64,000 nucleotides of DNA from Magnetovibrio sp. (GCA_028281525.1 JANQJR010000064.1:35506-99505), one strand, 5' to 3'. Positions 44,064 through 54,485 are shown, counted from the first letter of the stretch. Notes: a model not told the origin generated them from the letters alone. A program made the numbers and translations.

Positions 44064-46564
44064 CCGAAGGCGTTATCCTGCTGGCAATTCTGTTGCCTAT
44101 GGCGCTGATGATACGCGATGCACGTCACTATCCGGCGGTGCAGATGGTGCTGTCGCCATTTTGGTATTTTACGTTCATTTTCATCCTTTCCTTTCCCGTC
44201 CGCGCAGCCTTAATCCACGCCGACCTGATCACCCTTCAAGTGCAACCCAAAAAGCAAGACGGCCTAGACTTCGACCCGCTTTTGCTGTCGGGGGCACTGA
44301 TATTTTCCCTGCTGTTGTGGTTTGCCATCTTGTATGGGCGCCGCCAGACCATGCCCGACGTTGAAATTATGGCGGCAGGTAAGGATGCTGGACCAACGAA
44401 CCACTTCCCCTCTCCCAAAAGGGCTCTGTTTGGATTAGGTCTCGCTTTGCTATTGGCAATTGGGGCCCTGGTAGCAATCGGCGATCTTACAATTTTTGAT
44501 TTTGATGGCGCGGCGTATCAAGCGCGGAGAATGGGATCCGGGCCAGCTTGGCTATTGCCCGAATTATTCGTATACGCAGCTATCGCTTTTGTGGGCCTGT
44601 TAATCGTTCGGAGAGATACCCAGCTTCGCGCTCAAGACTACGCACTGTTAGCCGTGATGGTTCTCCTTTGCTTGTGGATATCAAATTCACTGTTCACACG
44701 GCGTCTGATTGCCGCTTTTGTATTGGCCTTGTTTATCCTGATGACGGTCCGCCAGAACAGGTTGTGGCCCTTGATGCTGATGGTTCTGTTTGGCACCGTT
44801 TTCGCTTCGGGATTATTGGATTTCCTCCGCATTTTCGCGTTTCCCCTGACCGGGGAATTCGGCGATCTGAACTTTCATCACTTTGTCTCAAGGGCCTTTG
44901 AGAGAAGCGTTTATTCTTTGATGGTGATGTCGTCCACCTTCGAGGGCGTCGACCATGTTGCGCGGCTTTATGAGAAAGCATCTGCATTGCAACTCTTGAC
45001 TGGCGTCGATCATGGCGCGTCGTGGTTGTTCAATGCCGGCGCGGGGCTTATCCCACGTTCGATTTGGTCCGCGAAACCCGTTGTTTACGGCGGCATGGAG
45101 CAGTTTCAGTGGCTATATCCCGAACTGTTCGATGGAAATTTTGCCCAGGTGTCCGTCCCCATGTCCTTCGTTGTCGACTTCTCGTACGCTTTCGGCATGC
45201 CGTTCGCCTTGCTGGTCGCGTTTGCCTTCGGACGCATGCTTGGCACGGCGGAACGTTTGATTTGGGACCGCGCATCGCATCCGGCCCAGGTCGCCTTGTC
45301 GATTTTTATCTTTATCTTCGTATTTAATTGGGTGCGCGGCGGCACCATAATCTTGCAAAGCATGGCCATTTTTTCGCTGGCCAGCGCCATGCTCTTCGGA
45401 CTACGTCCCGCACTCGGCGCGGCCATGGGCCTGTTGGGAGAAACCATCGGCCTGACCGGTGGACGATGGTGGGGAACGCGCCGTGTTTTCTTTTACCCTC
45501 ATGCATATATGCGCGACAGGCAATTGGACACGGTTCGCAACTGGAATAAGAACACCGCGGTGAACGCCGATTTCGCCGCGAACCACCAAGGCGCACAAGT
45601 GAGCCGTGGCCAGGCCACAACGACCCAGCGCCGACCTTGGAAAAGCGTGCTGCCCCTGGTCAACATCAAAGCGCGCCCGAAGGAAGCGCCCGAAGACGCC
45701 ACCGTTTACGTCTGGGGCGGCCTGATCGCCAAAGGTCCGTTCATCACCGATATCGACAATCCATACGCATTCACGGCTTACAACACGTTGGCGACAAAAC
45801 TCTATCGTCCAATCGTTCAGAGCTTCCTGGAAAGTCCGCGTTGTCTGCAAATCCGATGTCTTAGTGAAATCTGCCTAAAGGGCCTCCGCCGCGAATACGG
45901 TGAAGCGGTCGCACAAAAGGCGGTTGTTGCTTATCCCAAGCCGCCTGTAGTTGTCGATCAACCTTGCGAACAGAACTCAGAGCGTTGCCGCTTCTTGTTC
46001 GTTTCCACCCAGTTCGAAATTAAGGGAGGAGAGGCTTTACTCAAGGCCTTTGCCCGTGTCGTAAAAAAGTGTCCCTATGCGAAACTGGATTTGGTGAGCC
46101 ATCTTCCCGAACATCTAGAAAGCTTGGCGCTGGCAACACCCAACGTCAAAGTTCATCCTGCGGACTATACCCGCGCAGAGATTTCGGAGCTTTACCTCTC
46201 ACACGCTGACGTTCTCGTCCATCCCACTTATTTCGACTCGTTTGGTATGATCGTACTGGAAGCTCTGGGACACGGTCTGCCGGTGATTACGACCAATGTA
46301 TACGCCCTTCCCGAAATGGTGGAAGATGGCGTCAACGGATTTGTATTGCCGCCACCGTTGAGTGTTTGGTCCGGCAGTAGACCATCGAACTTGTTTTCCG
46401 ATGTCAGCAAAGTACAAACCCAAGCGCGCGTCACCGATACCACGTTGTTCGAAAACGCTTTGACCCAAGCCATGACTGCGATGGCGCAGGATGCCGAGTT
46501 TCGTACCCGCGCTGGAGCCGCCAGTCTTAAACACGCACGAACCAGATTTATGGGGGCGTCTTGA
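44060..46564 (+). CDS. Fusion of Wzy-like membrane protein and GT4 glycosyltransferase
   Basis: 834 residues from ATG 44060. Residues 1 to about 475 form ten or more membrane spans with a long periplasmic loop (RAFERSVYSLMVMSSTFEG and following), as in oligosaccharide repeat-unit polymerases. After a linker at about 510-560, residues 560-834 are a GT4 domain: IDNPYAFTAYNTLA, FLFVSTQFEIKGGEALL, HPTYFDSFGMIVLEALG (first Glu of EX7E is Asp). The C-terminus is short and overlaps the next gene. The frame is open throughout with no sign of a frameshift artefact. Such a polymerase-transferase fusion is unusual. Confidence 0.75.
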   Translation: MTEGVILLAILLPMALMIRDARHYPAVQMVLSPFWYFTFIFILSFPVRAALIHADLITLQVQPKKQDGLDFDPLLLSGALIFSLLLWFAILYGRRQTMPDVEIMAAGKDAGPTNHFPSPKRALFGLGLALLLAIGALVAIGDLTIFDFDGAAYQARRMGSGPAWLLPELFVYAAIAFVGLLIVRRDTQLRAQDYALLAVMVLLCLWISNSLFTRRLIAAFVLALFILMTVRQNRLWPLMLMVLFGTVFASGLLDFLRIFAFPLTGEFGDLNFHHFVSRAFERSVYSLMVMSSTFEGVDHVARLYEKASALQLLTGVDHGASWLFNAGAGLIPRSIWSAKPVVYGGMEQFQWLYPELFDGNFAQVSVPMSFVVDFSYAFGMPFALLVAFAFGRMLGTAERLIWDRASHPAQVALSIFIFIFVFNWVRGGTIILQSMAIFSLASAMLFGLRPALGAAMGLLGETIGLTGGRWWGTRRVFFYPHAYMRDRQLDTVRNWNKNTAVNADFAANHQGAQVSRGQATTTQRRPWKSVLPLVNIKARPKEAPEDATVYVWGGLIAKGPFITDIDNPYAFTAYNTLATKLYRPIVQSFLESPRCLQIRCLSEICLKGLRREYGEAVAQKAVVAYPKPPVVVDQPCEQNSERCRFLFVSTQFEIKGGEALLKAFARVVKKCPYAKLDLVSHLPEHLESLALATPNVKVHPADYTRAEISELYLSHADVLVHPTYFDSFGMIVLEALGHGLPVITTNVYALPEMVEDGVNGFVLPPPLSVWSGSRPSNLFSDVSKVQTQARVTDTTLFENALTQAMTAMAQDAEFRTRAGAASLKHARTRFMGAS

Positions 46565-47496
46565 TCGTCTCCATCATCATCCCTGCATACAAGGCCAGCA
46601 CCACCATCGGTACGACATTGGAATCCATCTTTTCGGCCAAACGTCCCGATGACTTCGATCTGGAAGTGGTGATCTCCGATGATGGTAGCCCCGATGGCGC
46701 AACGCTTGCGGATATCGTCTGCGACTACGATGTCATCTATATACGCCATGACACCAACCAAGGAAAATGCGCAGCGTTGAACCTGGGAATTGCGCGCACT
46801 CGCGGCGATATCGTGATATTGCTCGACGCCGATGATACATTGGTCGCAGATTGGCCCACGGTTTTGTCGACAATCGTTCAGACATGGCCTTCAGACGCAC
46901 CGATCTGCTTCAGTATGTGCCGCACCACCACGGGAGAGTTGACTGCGTCGGATCCCAGTTATCGGGGCACGCACACGTTCAAGGATATGCTCAACGACCG
47001 GCACATGGGAGAGTACCTCCCCATGTTTCGCGGCGATGTATTGCGTGCTGCGGGCGGGTATCGCGACCCCGGCATGCTGTACAGTTGTGAAATGTGGACA
47101 TATCTGTCCTTCGCCGAAACATCTGATCTTTGGATCAGCGATCAGATTTTACGCATTTACCATGCAAATCGCCCCGGCTCTGTCTCCGCGTCTATCTTCA
47201 CGCCCATGATGGCCGAGCGCATGGTCCGCTGCTACGACCTAATTTTCGCCGACTTCGAAGAAGCCTACCGCATCCACGCCCCCGAACACCTAGGGCGGCG
47301 AAGGCTACGCCAAGCCGTGTTTGCCGCCATGGCGGGACAACGACCCCGGGCCTGGTCAGTATGGAAGAGCGGCGCACGCTGGAAGGCCCCGGTTGAAACA
47401 TTGATGGCGTTGCTGTTGATTCTCTTGGGACCCGGCGCTGCGAAAAACGTGATCGTGCTGGCAAAGAGACTGCGCTTGACGCGGCGTTACGGATAA
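46561..47496 (+). CDS. Family 2 glycosyltransferase
   Basis: 311 residues from TTG 46561, overlapping the previous stop. VSIIIPAYKASTTIGTTLES, ISDDGSPDG and LLDADDTLVADW (DXD) are clear GT2 motifs. The C-terminal helix (LMALLLILLGPGAAKNVIVL) may be membrane associated. It is followed after 9 nt by amidotransferase 4. Confidence 0.85.
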   Translation: MIVSIIIPAYKASTTIGTTLESIFSAKRPDDFDLEVVISDDGSPDGATLADIVCDYDVIYIRHDTNQGKCAALNLGIARTRGDIVILLDADDTLVADWPTVLSTIVQTWPSDAPICFSMCRTTTGELTASDPSYRGTHTFKDMLNDRHMGEYLPMFRGDVLRAAGGYRDPGMLYSCEMWTYLSFAETSDLWISDQILRIYHANRPGSVSASIFTPMMAERMVRCYDLIFADFEEAYRIHAPEHLGRRRLRQAVFAAMAGQRPRAWSVWKSGARWKAPVETLMALLLILLGPGAAKNVIVLAKRLRLTRRYG

Positions 47497-47505
47497 ACCA
47501 TCCCC

Positions 47506-49380
47506 ATGTGCGGATTTGCAGGCATCACTCGAAACACACCGGCACCCAACCTGAATGCGGTTCTTGCCGCCATGTCCCAACGCCTGACACACCGTGGACC
47601 TGACGATCATGGCCAATGCCTAACGAATAATAAGGCTGCAGGGGTTGCACACCGGCGTCTCAGCATCGTCGACTTGAGTTCGCGGGGACGCCAACCGTTG
47701 CTCAATGAACAACGCACATTGGCCCTTGTATGCAATGGAGAAATTTATAACCACCGGGAACTACGCAGCGATCTAGAAGCCAAAGGGCACCGTTTTCAGT
47801 CCGGCAGCGACAGCGAGGTCATTTTACACCTTTATGAAGACCAAGGCCCTGACCTCGTCCACAAGATCAAAGGCATGTTCGCCTTCGCGATCCTGAACTT
47901 ACATGATGGCAGCGTTTTCTGTGCACGAGATCCCGTCGGGAAGAAACCACTTTTTTATGCGCAGACACAGACCGGGGTCGCGTTCGCATCCGAAATCCCA
48001 GCGCTGTTCGAACTACCCGAAATCGATCTTAGCATTGATGCCGAGGCCGTCGGGTTATTTCTGCTACGCAACGTGCGTCATATCCCGGACCCATGGACCC
48101 TTTATAAGGGCATACGCACTCTTAGCCCCGGCCACACCCTGGATATCGCTCACGGTCAAGTCACCGCCATAAAACCCTATTGGCGCCCGAGCTTCATACC
48201 TCAGACAACCACGGCTCAGGACGTGTTGACTGCGTTCGATCGAGCCGTCGAACGCCGCCGTATTGCAGACGTGGAAATTGGCGCGCTCTTGTCCGGTGGC
48301 GTCGACTCCACAGCAATCGTCGACAGCCTGAACCGCCAAGGATCGAAATCCGTACGAACGTACGCATTCGGCTTGGACGAAACCGATGAAGAGCTTGCCC
48401 GTGCACGCCGTGCCGCAGACATGCTGAGCACCCGGCACGTGGAAATCCTTTTCGACGCGGACCGTCAGCACGATTTGTTCGACGATCTTTTGAAACAACA
48501 TGGTCAGCCTGTGATGGCCTTACCGTTGACCCATGCATCCATGTTATTCGAAAAAATCCGGAATGACGGACTGAAAGTCGTGCTGACCGGACATGGCGCA
48601 GATGAAGTGTTCTACGGCTATGACGGCGCATCCAACCTCCATACTTTGTCGAACCTCCAAGACTCTTTGCCGAACACGCTACTGTCGCCACTTGCCAAGG
48701 CCTTTCAAGGCATTTTGGGCGATGGGCGTTTTGGAGACGCAGCGCGGGTCCTCGCCAATCCACCGGGGCGGCGTAAAAGCGCGCTTTATGCGTTCGAGGC
48801 TCGCCACATTTGGGAAAAGCTCTTTTCATCTCCACCTTCGTTGGACGCTATACGCCGGTGGTCCGAACCCTGGTTCGCTCACGGCGCGCCGAAAAGCTAC
48901 ATTGATGAAGCGGCATACCTTGGATTGATGCAAGAAAACGCCCACGCCGTAACCATTGCCGCAGACCTTCCCGCCATGGCGCATAGCATCGAAGTGCGTT
49001 GTCCTTTTCTCGATCGCGATTTACTTGAGCTGGCCTTGACAATTCCCTACCAGGCCAAGGTTTCCTTTAGGCAAGACCAAACGAACGGAAAGCGCATTCT
49101 CAAGAAGGCCTTGGAGGGCCGTCTGCCCCGCGACCTATTGTACGCACCCAAGCGTGGATTCGGGTATTTCGTACAAGAAGACGCGGTGTTGCGCGGACCG
49201 TGGAAACAACGCCTCGACGAAGCCTTCCAAGAGCCCGACGATTATGACGGCTTGTTCGATCCCGGGGCACTGCGTGCCGCCAAAGCTGCATTCGACCGGG
49301 GGGACGCGCATGTACCAGCGATCTTGCTGGCCAAGCTCTATGCCTTGCAACGCTACCGCCGAATCGGGGGACATACATAA
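47506..49380 (+). CDS. asnB: Asparagine-synthetase-like amidotransferase 4
   Basis: 624 residues. MCGFAGITR (Cys2), THRGPDDHG, CNGEIYNHREL and GMFAFAILN in the glutaminase half; LSGGVDSTAIVDSL in the pyrophosphate loop. The acceptor-side motif reads LTGHGADEVFYGYDG, differing from the other three. It is thus a divergent paralogue rather than a recent copy. Its stop overlaps the start of the flippase gene by one base. Confidence 0.85.
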   Translation: MCGFAGITRNTPAPNLNAVLAAMSQRLTHRGPDDHGQCLTNNKAAGVAHRRLSIVDLSSRGRQPLLNEQRTLALVCNGEIYNHRELRSDLEAKGHRFQSGSDSEVILHLYEDQGPDLVHKIKGMFAFAILNLHDGSVFCARDPVGKKPLFYAQTQTGVAFASEIPALFELPEIDLSIDAEAVGLFLLRNVRHIPDPWTLYKGIRTLSPGHTLDIAHGQVTAIKPYWRPSFIPQTTTAQDVLTAFDRAVERRRIADVEIGALLSGGVDSTAIVDSLNRQGSKSVRTYAFGLDETDEELARARRAADMLSTRHVEILFDADRQHDLFDDLLKQHGQPVMALPLTHASMLFEKIRNDGLKVVLTGHGADEVFYGYDGASNLHTLSNLQDSLPNTLLSPLAKAFQGILGDGRFGDAARVLANPPGRRKSALYAFEARHIWEKLFSSPPSLDAIRRWSEPWFAHGAPKSYIDEAAYLGLMQENAHAVTIAADLPAMAHSIEVRCPFLDRDLLELALTIPYQAKVSFRQDQTNGKRILKKALEGRLPRDLLYAPKRGFGYFVQEDAVLRGPWKQRLDEAFQEPDDYDGLFDPGALRAAKAAFDRGDAHVPAILLAKLYALQRYRRIGGHT

Positions 49381-50753
49381 TGTATGCGCCCCTAATAAAC
49401 ACGATCCGCGATCTGAAATCGCGTATCGCCAACAACCCAGACTATGGCTGGAGCGTCGCCAGCAGCTACACCATGCTTGCGACCAACATCGTGATCCAAC
49501 TGGCCCTGATCCCATTTTACCTGGCATATCTTGGGAAGGTGCAGTTCGGTATCCTGATGATCGCCTTGGGGGCGATCAATTACTTAGGATTCGGCGTGTC
49601 CTGGGTCACATCAGGAGCGCAGCGACTCATCGGCGAAATGTCTGCGCAAGAAGATACCGCTGGATTGGAACGTGTCTACGGCCTCGTCAAGATACTCTTC
49701 CTACTCTATGCATTGCTCACTGCGGCGTTGGGGGTTGGCATCGTATATATGCTTCAGGACCGCCTGTTCCCCAGTGATCCCGGCTTGGCCCAGGACACCG
49801 TCCAGATGGTGATTCTGGGGGCCGCGTACATGGTTGCCCTGTATGACTTGAATGTGAATCGGCTCATCCTGATCGCTGTCGGCAAACAGACGTTGGCCAA
49901 CCTCTTGACCATCGTCTCCCAAATCGCATTTGTCATCTTGGTGATCCCCGCTTTGATTTATGGTTGGGGACTCCCTGGCGTCATGGCGGCGTTTTTGGCA
50001 GGGGTCGTGCTGACGCTTCCTCTATCCGTGATTCTGATCCGGCGTGAACACTTGCGCCCACGCATGCCGAGATATCAGGAGCGCGGTATCCTTGGCCGAC
50101 TGATTGGACCTATGGGATTGGGCTACGCCCTTTATGGCGTACTGATGCTGACGCTGCTGCAAGCGGACACCTTGCTTCTCGGCGCACTGGGCGGCCCGGC
50201 ACTGGTGGCCGATTTCGTGCTGATCTGGAAGGCTGCCGACCTCACCATGCAGGCATTATGGCGGCTACCGGATTCCTTAGTGCCATATCTCATCCGCATG
50301 GATGTAAAGGGTGAACACGAACGTTTGCGCGCTATCTACGCGACGGGAAGCAAATGGATGATGGGCCTGGGCGCACTTAGCGCCATAACCTTTGCGGCTT
50401 TCGGTTACGACATCTTGCTTATATGGCTCGGTGAGGAAAATGCCCCAGATTTGCCGTGGGCCTATGCTTTGGCGGGTGGCGCCTTGTTCTGGATGACGGT
50501 TGCAAGACTACCCGTCATTTATGCCTTCTCCACCGTACGCCTTAAGCCATTGGTCGGCGTAGCGGCTTTGGAAGCCACCAGCAGGGTTGTCATGCTGTTT
50601 ACCCTATTTCCGATGTATGGCCTATATGCGCCCTTGATCGCGACAAACATCGTTCATATTCTTGGCGTCGCATATCTATACCAACGCCTAGCTAAATCCG
50701 TCTTCCGCCAGCACTCAACTCATCAAGCGCAATCTAAGGGCCCCTGTTCGTGA
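49380..50753 (+). CDS. Wzx-like polysaccharide flippase
   Basis: 457 residues with about twelve to fourteen predicted spans, typical of the PST/MATE-like flippase family. It has YTMLATNIVIQLALIPFYLAY near the N-terminus and basic cytoplasmic loops. It would move undecaprenyl-linked repeat units to the periplasm. With the Wzy-like protein upstream it supports a Wzx/Wzy assembly route. Its stop overlaps the GTG of the next gene. Confidence 0.85.
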   Translation: MYAPLINTIRDLKSRIANNPDYGWSVASSYTMLATNIVIQLALIPFYLAYLGKVQFGILMIALGAINYLGFGVSWVTSGAQRLIGEMSAQEDTAGLERVYGLVKILFLLYALLTAALGVGIVYMLQDRLFPSDPGLAQDTVQMVILGAAYMVALYDLNVNRLILIAVGKQTLANLLTIVSQIAFVILVIPALIYGWGLPGVMAAFLAGVVLTLPLSVILIRREHLRPRMPRYQERGILGRLIGPMGLGYALYGVLMLTLLQADTLLLGALGGPALVADFVLIWKAADLTMQALWRLPDSLVPYLIRMDVKGEHERLRAIYATGSKWMMGLGALSAITFAAFGYDILLIWLGEENAPDLPWAYALAGGALFWMTVARLPVIYAFSTVRLKPLVGVAALEATSRVVMLFTLFPMYGLYAPLIATNIVHILGVAYLYQRLAKSVFRQHSTHQAQSKGPCS

Positions 50754-51904
50754 ATCCCATTCGCATCACCCACATCATTACCGGTTTGGAGATCGGTGGC
50801 GCAGAAAAGGTTTTGACTCGCTTGTTGAGCGATATGGACTCAGACATGTTCGAGAATCGCGTGATTTCGCTGACCGGCCTCGGCCCCCTTGGGCAACAAA
50901 TCGAAGAGGCGGGAATCAAAGTCACAGCAATGGAGTTCATCAAGAACGAGTACAATTTAAGCCCCTTGGTACGCCTATCGTTAGCACTGCACGCCTATAC
51001 CCCGCACATTGTACAGACTTGGATGTATCACGCGGACCTCATCGGTGGCGTTGCCGCCCAACTCAGCACCCATGCCCCCGTTCTATGGAACCTCCGCCAA
51101 AGCACTCTCGACAAAATCAACAGCAAGCGCACCACCATCAATACCGCACGCATCTGTTCCAAGCTTTCGCATATGGTGCCGAACACCATCGTCTGCGGTT
51201 CCGAAGCCGCACGCATCATTCACACGGAAATGGGTTACGATTCGCAAAAAATGGTGGTTATACAAAACGGATTTGACACCGCCTCGTTTGCACCATCGCA
51301 TGAAAAGCGCACTGCTTTTCGCAGCGGGTTAGGCCTTGAGGACGATACGATTTTGATCGGCAACCCATCCCGCTTCGATCCGCAAAAAGACCATTTAACG
51401 TTCATAGCCGCCGCTGCAAAAGTGGCGGAGAAAAATACGAATGTCCGATTCGTGCTTTGTGGCGACCAAATCACCCCGGACAACACGCAATTGATGACCT
51501 GGCTCAGAGATCACAGTTTAGAGAGCCGCACACACGTCCTTGGGCTTTTGGAGAACATCGCCGAATTCTACGCGGCCATGGATATCGTTGCGCTCAGTTC
51601 CGCCTACGGCGAAGGCGCACCCAATGTTCTTGGTGAATCCATGGCCTCCGGAACGCCATGCGTTGCCACCGATGTCGGCGACAGTTCCGCAATTATTGGG
51701 AATACAGGCATCGCCACGCCAAGCCGTAATCCTGACGCATTCGCCGAAGCGCTTATCGCGCTTGCATCCGAAACGCATGAACAACGCCACAAAAGGGGCG
51801 AGGCCGCGCGCGCGCACATCAAGAACACTTTTCCCCTCGACACCATGGTGCAAAGATACCAAGACCTGTATCACCGTGTGTACAGTCAGCGCTACGACTT
51901 TTAG
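50750..51904 (+). CDS. GT4 glycosyltransferase
   Basis: 384 residues from GTG 50750. RITHIITGLEIGGAEKVLTR, QTWMYHADLIGG, IQNGFDTASF and YGEGAPNVLGESMASGTPCVAT are classic GT4 motifs with an intact EX7E. It is the last plus-strand gene before the convergent galE gene. Confidence 0.9.
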   Translation: MNPIRITHIITGLEIGGAEKVLTRLLSDMDSDMFENRVISLTGLGPLGQQIEEAGIKVTAMEFIKNEYNLSPLVRLSLALHAYTPHIVQTWMYHADLIGGVAAQLSTHAPVLWNLRQSTLDKINSKRTTINTARICSKLSHMVPNTIVCGSEAARIIHTEMGYDSQKMVVIQNGFDTASFAPSHEKRTAFRSGLGLEDDTILIGNPSRFDPQKDHLTFIAAAAKVAEKNTNVRFVLCGDQITPDNTQLMTWLRDHSLESRTHVLGLLENIAEFYAAMDIVALSSAYGEGAPNVLGESMASGTPCVATDVGDSSAIIGNTGIATPSRNPDAFAEALIALASETHEQRHKRGEAARAHIKNTFPLDTMVQRYQDLYHRVYSQRYDF

Positions 51905-51920
51905 ACTGGAATACAGGCAT

Positions 51921-52907
51921 TCACCGGGTATTCACCCGGTGCCAATCCCACGCTGTTTTGACGATATTCTCAAGGGAGCTGCGCTGCGGCTTCCAGCCAA
52001 GTTGGGCGCGCGCTTTTGCAATATCGGCAACCAGTTTGGGCGCATCGCCCGCACGGCGCGGATGCTGTTCTACGGGGAAATCCACTCCCGATACCACCTT
52101 GACGGCATCCAGAACTTCACGCACCGACGCACCAACCCCACCCCCTAGATTGAAAACTTCGAAAGTGTTTTCTTTTCGCGTCATCAAGCGCTCCCAAGCC
52201 ATGACGTGTGCGTCGGCTAAGTCGGTGACATGGACGTAATCACGCACACACGTACCGTCCGGCGTGGGATAATCGTCACCGAAAATCGCCATACCATCAC
52301 GTTGTCCAAGCGCCGCTTGACAAGCAATGGGGATCAGGTGGCTTTCCGGGTCGTGAGCTTCTCCCAACGCACCGTCAGGATCCGCACCGGATGCATTGAA
52401 GTACCTTAGCGCCACTGCATTCAGGCCGTGTGCAATCGAAAAATCGGCGAGGATGCTCTCCACGACCGCCTTGGTTTTCGCGTACGGACTGATGGGCGCA
52501 ATGGGCGAGTCTTCGGTGATTACGACATCGCCAACGTCGCCGTGCACTGCACAGGTGCTGGAAAACACGAATGCATTCACACCTGCGCGGATCATGGCCT
52601 CAAGAACGTTGAGCGTTCCCGCAACATTGATGCGATAAAAATTCCCTGGGTTTTTGACGGACTCGCCGACCTCGATCAGGGCTGCGAAATGCATCACGGC
52701 TTCGGGCCGATAGGTGGAGATGGCATCGTCCAGAGCGTTACCATCCAACACGTCGCCGCGCGCCAGCGGTCCCCATTTCACCGCCCATTCATGGCCATTG
52801 GAAAGGTTGTCGAAGCTGACTGGCGTGTAACCCGCTGCGGCTAAGGCCTTGCATACGTGAGAACCGACATAACCGGCCCCACCGGTGACGAGAATAGTTT
52901 TGCTCAT
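51921..52907 (-). CDS. galE: UDP-glucose 4-epimerase
   Basis: 328 residues. VTGGAGYVGSHVCKAL, SSTCAVHGDVG, SPYAKTK and RDYVHVTDLADAH are the standard GalE motifs. It interconverts UDP-glucose and UDP-galactose, or the N-acetyl forms. It is transcribed leftwards, 90 nt downstream of a methyltransferase on the same strand, and may be co-transcribed with the 52998-56766 genes. Confidence 0.93.
   Translation of the reverse strand: MSKTILVTGGAGYVGSHVCKALAAAGYTPVSFDNLSNGHEWAVKWGPLARGDVLDGNALDDAISTYRPEAVMHFAALIEVGESVKNPGNFYRINVAGTLNVLEAMIRAGVNAFVFSSTCAVHGDVGDVVITEDSPIAPISPYAKTKAVVESILADFSIAHGLNAVALRYFNASGADPDGALGEAHDPESHLIPIACQAALGQRDGMAIFGDDYPTPDGTCVRDYVHVTDLADAHVMAWERLMTRKENTFEVFNLGGGVGASVREVLDAVKVVSGVDFPVEQHPRRAGDAPKLVADIAKARAQLGWKPQRSSLENIVKTAWDWHRVNTR
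51922..51941. terminator. Hairpin at the convergent junction (possible bidirectional terminator)
   Basis: CACCGGGT, loop ATTC, ACCCGGTG: a perfect 8-bp stem. It overlaps the last codons of galE and lies 18 nt after the plus-strand GT4 stop. No good T-tract follows in either direction, so intrinsic termination is uncertain. Confidence 0.4.
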
Positions 52908-52997
52908 ATTGCTTTTACCCGCGTTCCACGAAGTCCGTTACCAAGATCTTGGCCCCCATTCCAACTGCTCCGCCAATCGGTGCAATGGCGCACCATT

Positions 52998-53696
52998 TCA
53001 GTCTCGGTCCTTATGCATGTGCGCCTCACCCGTGGGCGTCATTACACACATGAATGCACCATGCAACCTGGGAAACATAGCTCCCACCAAGGACACCAAC
53101 CAGCTTTTGACGTGCACAGGAAAGGATCTTTGGTCGAATTGCGAATAAAAGTAAGTCCGCAGCAACGTCCAACCATGCCGATCGCACAGCGCCTGAATGT
53201 TTTCCGGCGTATACAGATTGACATGGTCCCAGAAAACTTTGGGAGGGCGGCGTAACAGGGCGTTCACCACATTGCCCAGAAACGTCGCGTTGGGCGTGGT
53301 CATAACGATATGACCGTCTACCGCCAGACAATGCGCCAGATTGGTGAGAGCACGCGCGGGATTGTCCAGATGCTCCACCACATCGGCGAGCACGATCAAA
53401 TCGAAATTTTCGTCCAAATGTATCGTTTCACAATCGCCATGGCGCACATCGAAACCCAACGCCTGAGCGACGTGAACCTCCGCCCCGTCCAAGTCCAGCC
53501 CCACCGCCTTCTGCGCCACGGTGGACAAGCGCGCGTGCAGCCAATCATTCATTCCGTGATCGCGATAATATGAGGCGTTGCCTGCGGCTCCGACATTGAG
53601 CACGCGTCCGCCGTGCGCCATTTCCAGGATCGTTCGGTGCGCGTCTTTGACGGGCGTCGCGGCGCGGTCCAAGACGCTGTGATTGTTTTGACGCAT
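52998..53696 (-). CDS. Class I SAM-dependent methyltransferase
   Basis: 232 residues. RVLNVGAAGNASYYRDHG is a variant motif I, followed by FDLIVLADVVEHLDNPARAL and HIVMTTPNATFLGN. The ATG overlaps the stop of the next upstream methyltransferase gene (TAATG), so the two are coupled and probably work on related positions. Confidence 0.8.
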   Translation of the reverse strand: MRQNNHSVLDRAATPVKDAHRTILEMAHGGRVLNVGAAGNASYYRDHGMNDWLHARLSTVAQKAVGLDLDGAEVHVAQALGFDVRHGDCETIHLDENFDLIVLADVVEHLDNPARALTNLAHCLAVDGHIVMTTPNATFLGNVVNALLRRPPKVFWDHVNLYTPENIQALCDRHGWTLLRTYFYSQFDQRSFPVHVKSWLVSLVGAMFPRLHGAFMCVMTPTGEAHMHKDRD

Positions 53697-54484
53697 TATG
53701 CAGAGTCCGCCTTTTTGCCTGGAGCTGCGGCAGCCGGGGAGCAGACAGCCCAGATTTCACCCCAAGCCAATGTCTTGCTCACGATGCTTAAACCCGAACG
53801 GGCGGCTTCGTCGTCAAACTCCCGAACCGTATGTTCGATGTAATGGGTCGAATCCGAAAAATAATCGATCCCCAATTCCTGGCGCATGGGCAAATGCCAA
53901 TGGCGCTCAAACACCGGAACGCGGATCAAAATCTTGCGTGGCTGTACCCGTTTGAGCAATTGGCCCATGAATTCGACGCGATCATCGATGTGCTCCCAAA
54001 CATTTGATAGCACCATCACGTCCCATGTTTCTCCAGGCACGGTTTGCAGCGCGTCGCCCAAAATGAATGTGAGGTTCTCCGGATTGTCCGCACCACGCGC
54101 CTGGGCCAGGCGTGTTTCGTCGCTATCGATGCCGGTCACGTGCGCACCTTCCACCCGTGAAGCGATGGACCGCGCCACCGCGCCGTAACCACAACCGATG
54201 TCCAGCACCCGACTTCCAGGCTCGATATTATCCACGAAAAAGTTATGGTAGCGCATCAAACGGTGCTTTGGGTGCTCACCCTCTCCGTAAGCAAGCGCCC
54301 TCTCTGAAATGATCTTGTCCGCCATATCGAAAAGTTGAAACTGCCGGCGTAACGCGTCTGCCGGCGCACCAACACGCGAATCGAGCACCATCAATCCTTT
54401 GATAAAGCCAAGACGCAATCGCGCCGGCATCAAGGCAAAGGGCCATGACAAAACGCGAATAACGGCTAAAAGGACCGACTTCAT
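53696..54484 (-). CDS. Class I SAM-dependent methyltransferase
   Basis: 262 residues from ATG 54484, one base after the stop of the upstream gene. RVLDIGCGYGAVARSIA is motif I, then GIDSDETRLAQ and WDVMVLSNVWEHIDDR. The N-terminal 40 residues are hydrophobic/basic (VLLAVIRVLSWPFALMPARL), possibly a membrane-surface helix. A TTG at 54502 would overlap the upstream gene. Confidence 0.8.
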   Translation of the reverse strand: MKSVLLAVIRVLSWPFALMPARLRLGFIKGLMVLDSRVGAPADALRRQFQLFDMADKIISERALAYGEGEHPKHRLMRYHNFFVDNIEPGSRVLDIGCGYGAVARSIASRVEGAHVTGIDSDETRLAQARGADNPENLTFILGDALQTVPGETWDVMVLSNVWEHIDDRVEFMGQLLKRVQPRKILIRVPVFERHWHLPMRQELGIDYFSDSTHYIEHTVREFDDEAARSGLSIVSKTLAWGEIWAVCSPAAAAPGKKADSA

Positions 54485-54485
54485 T

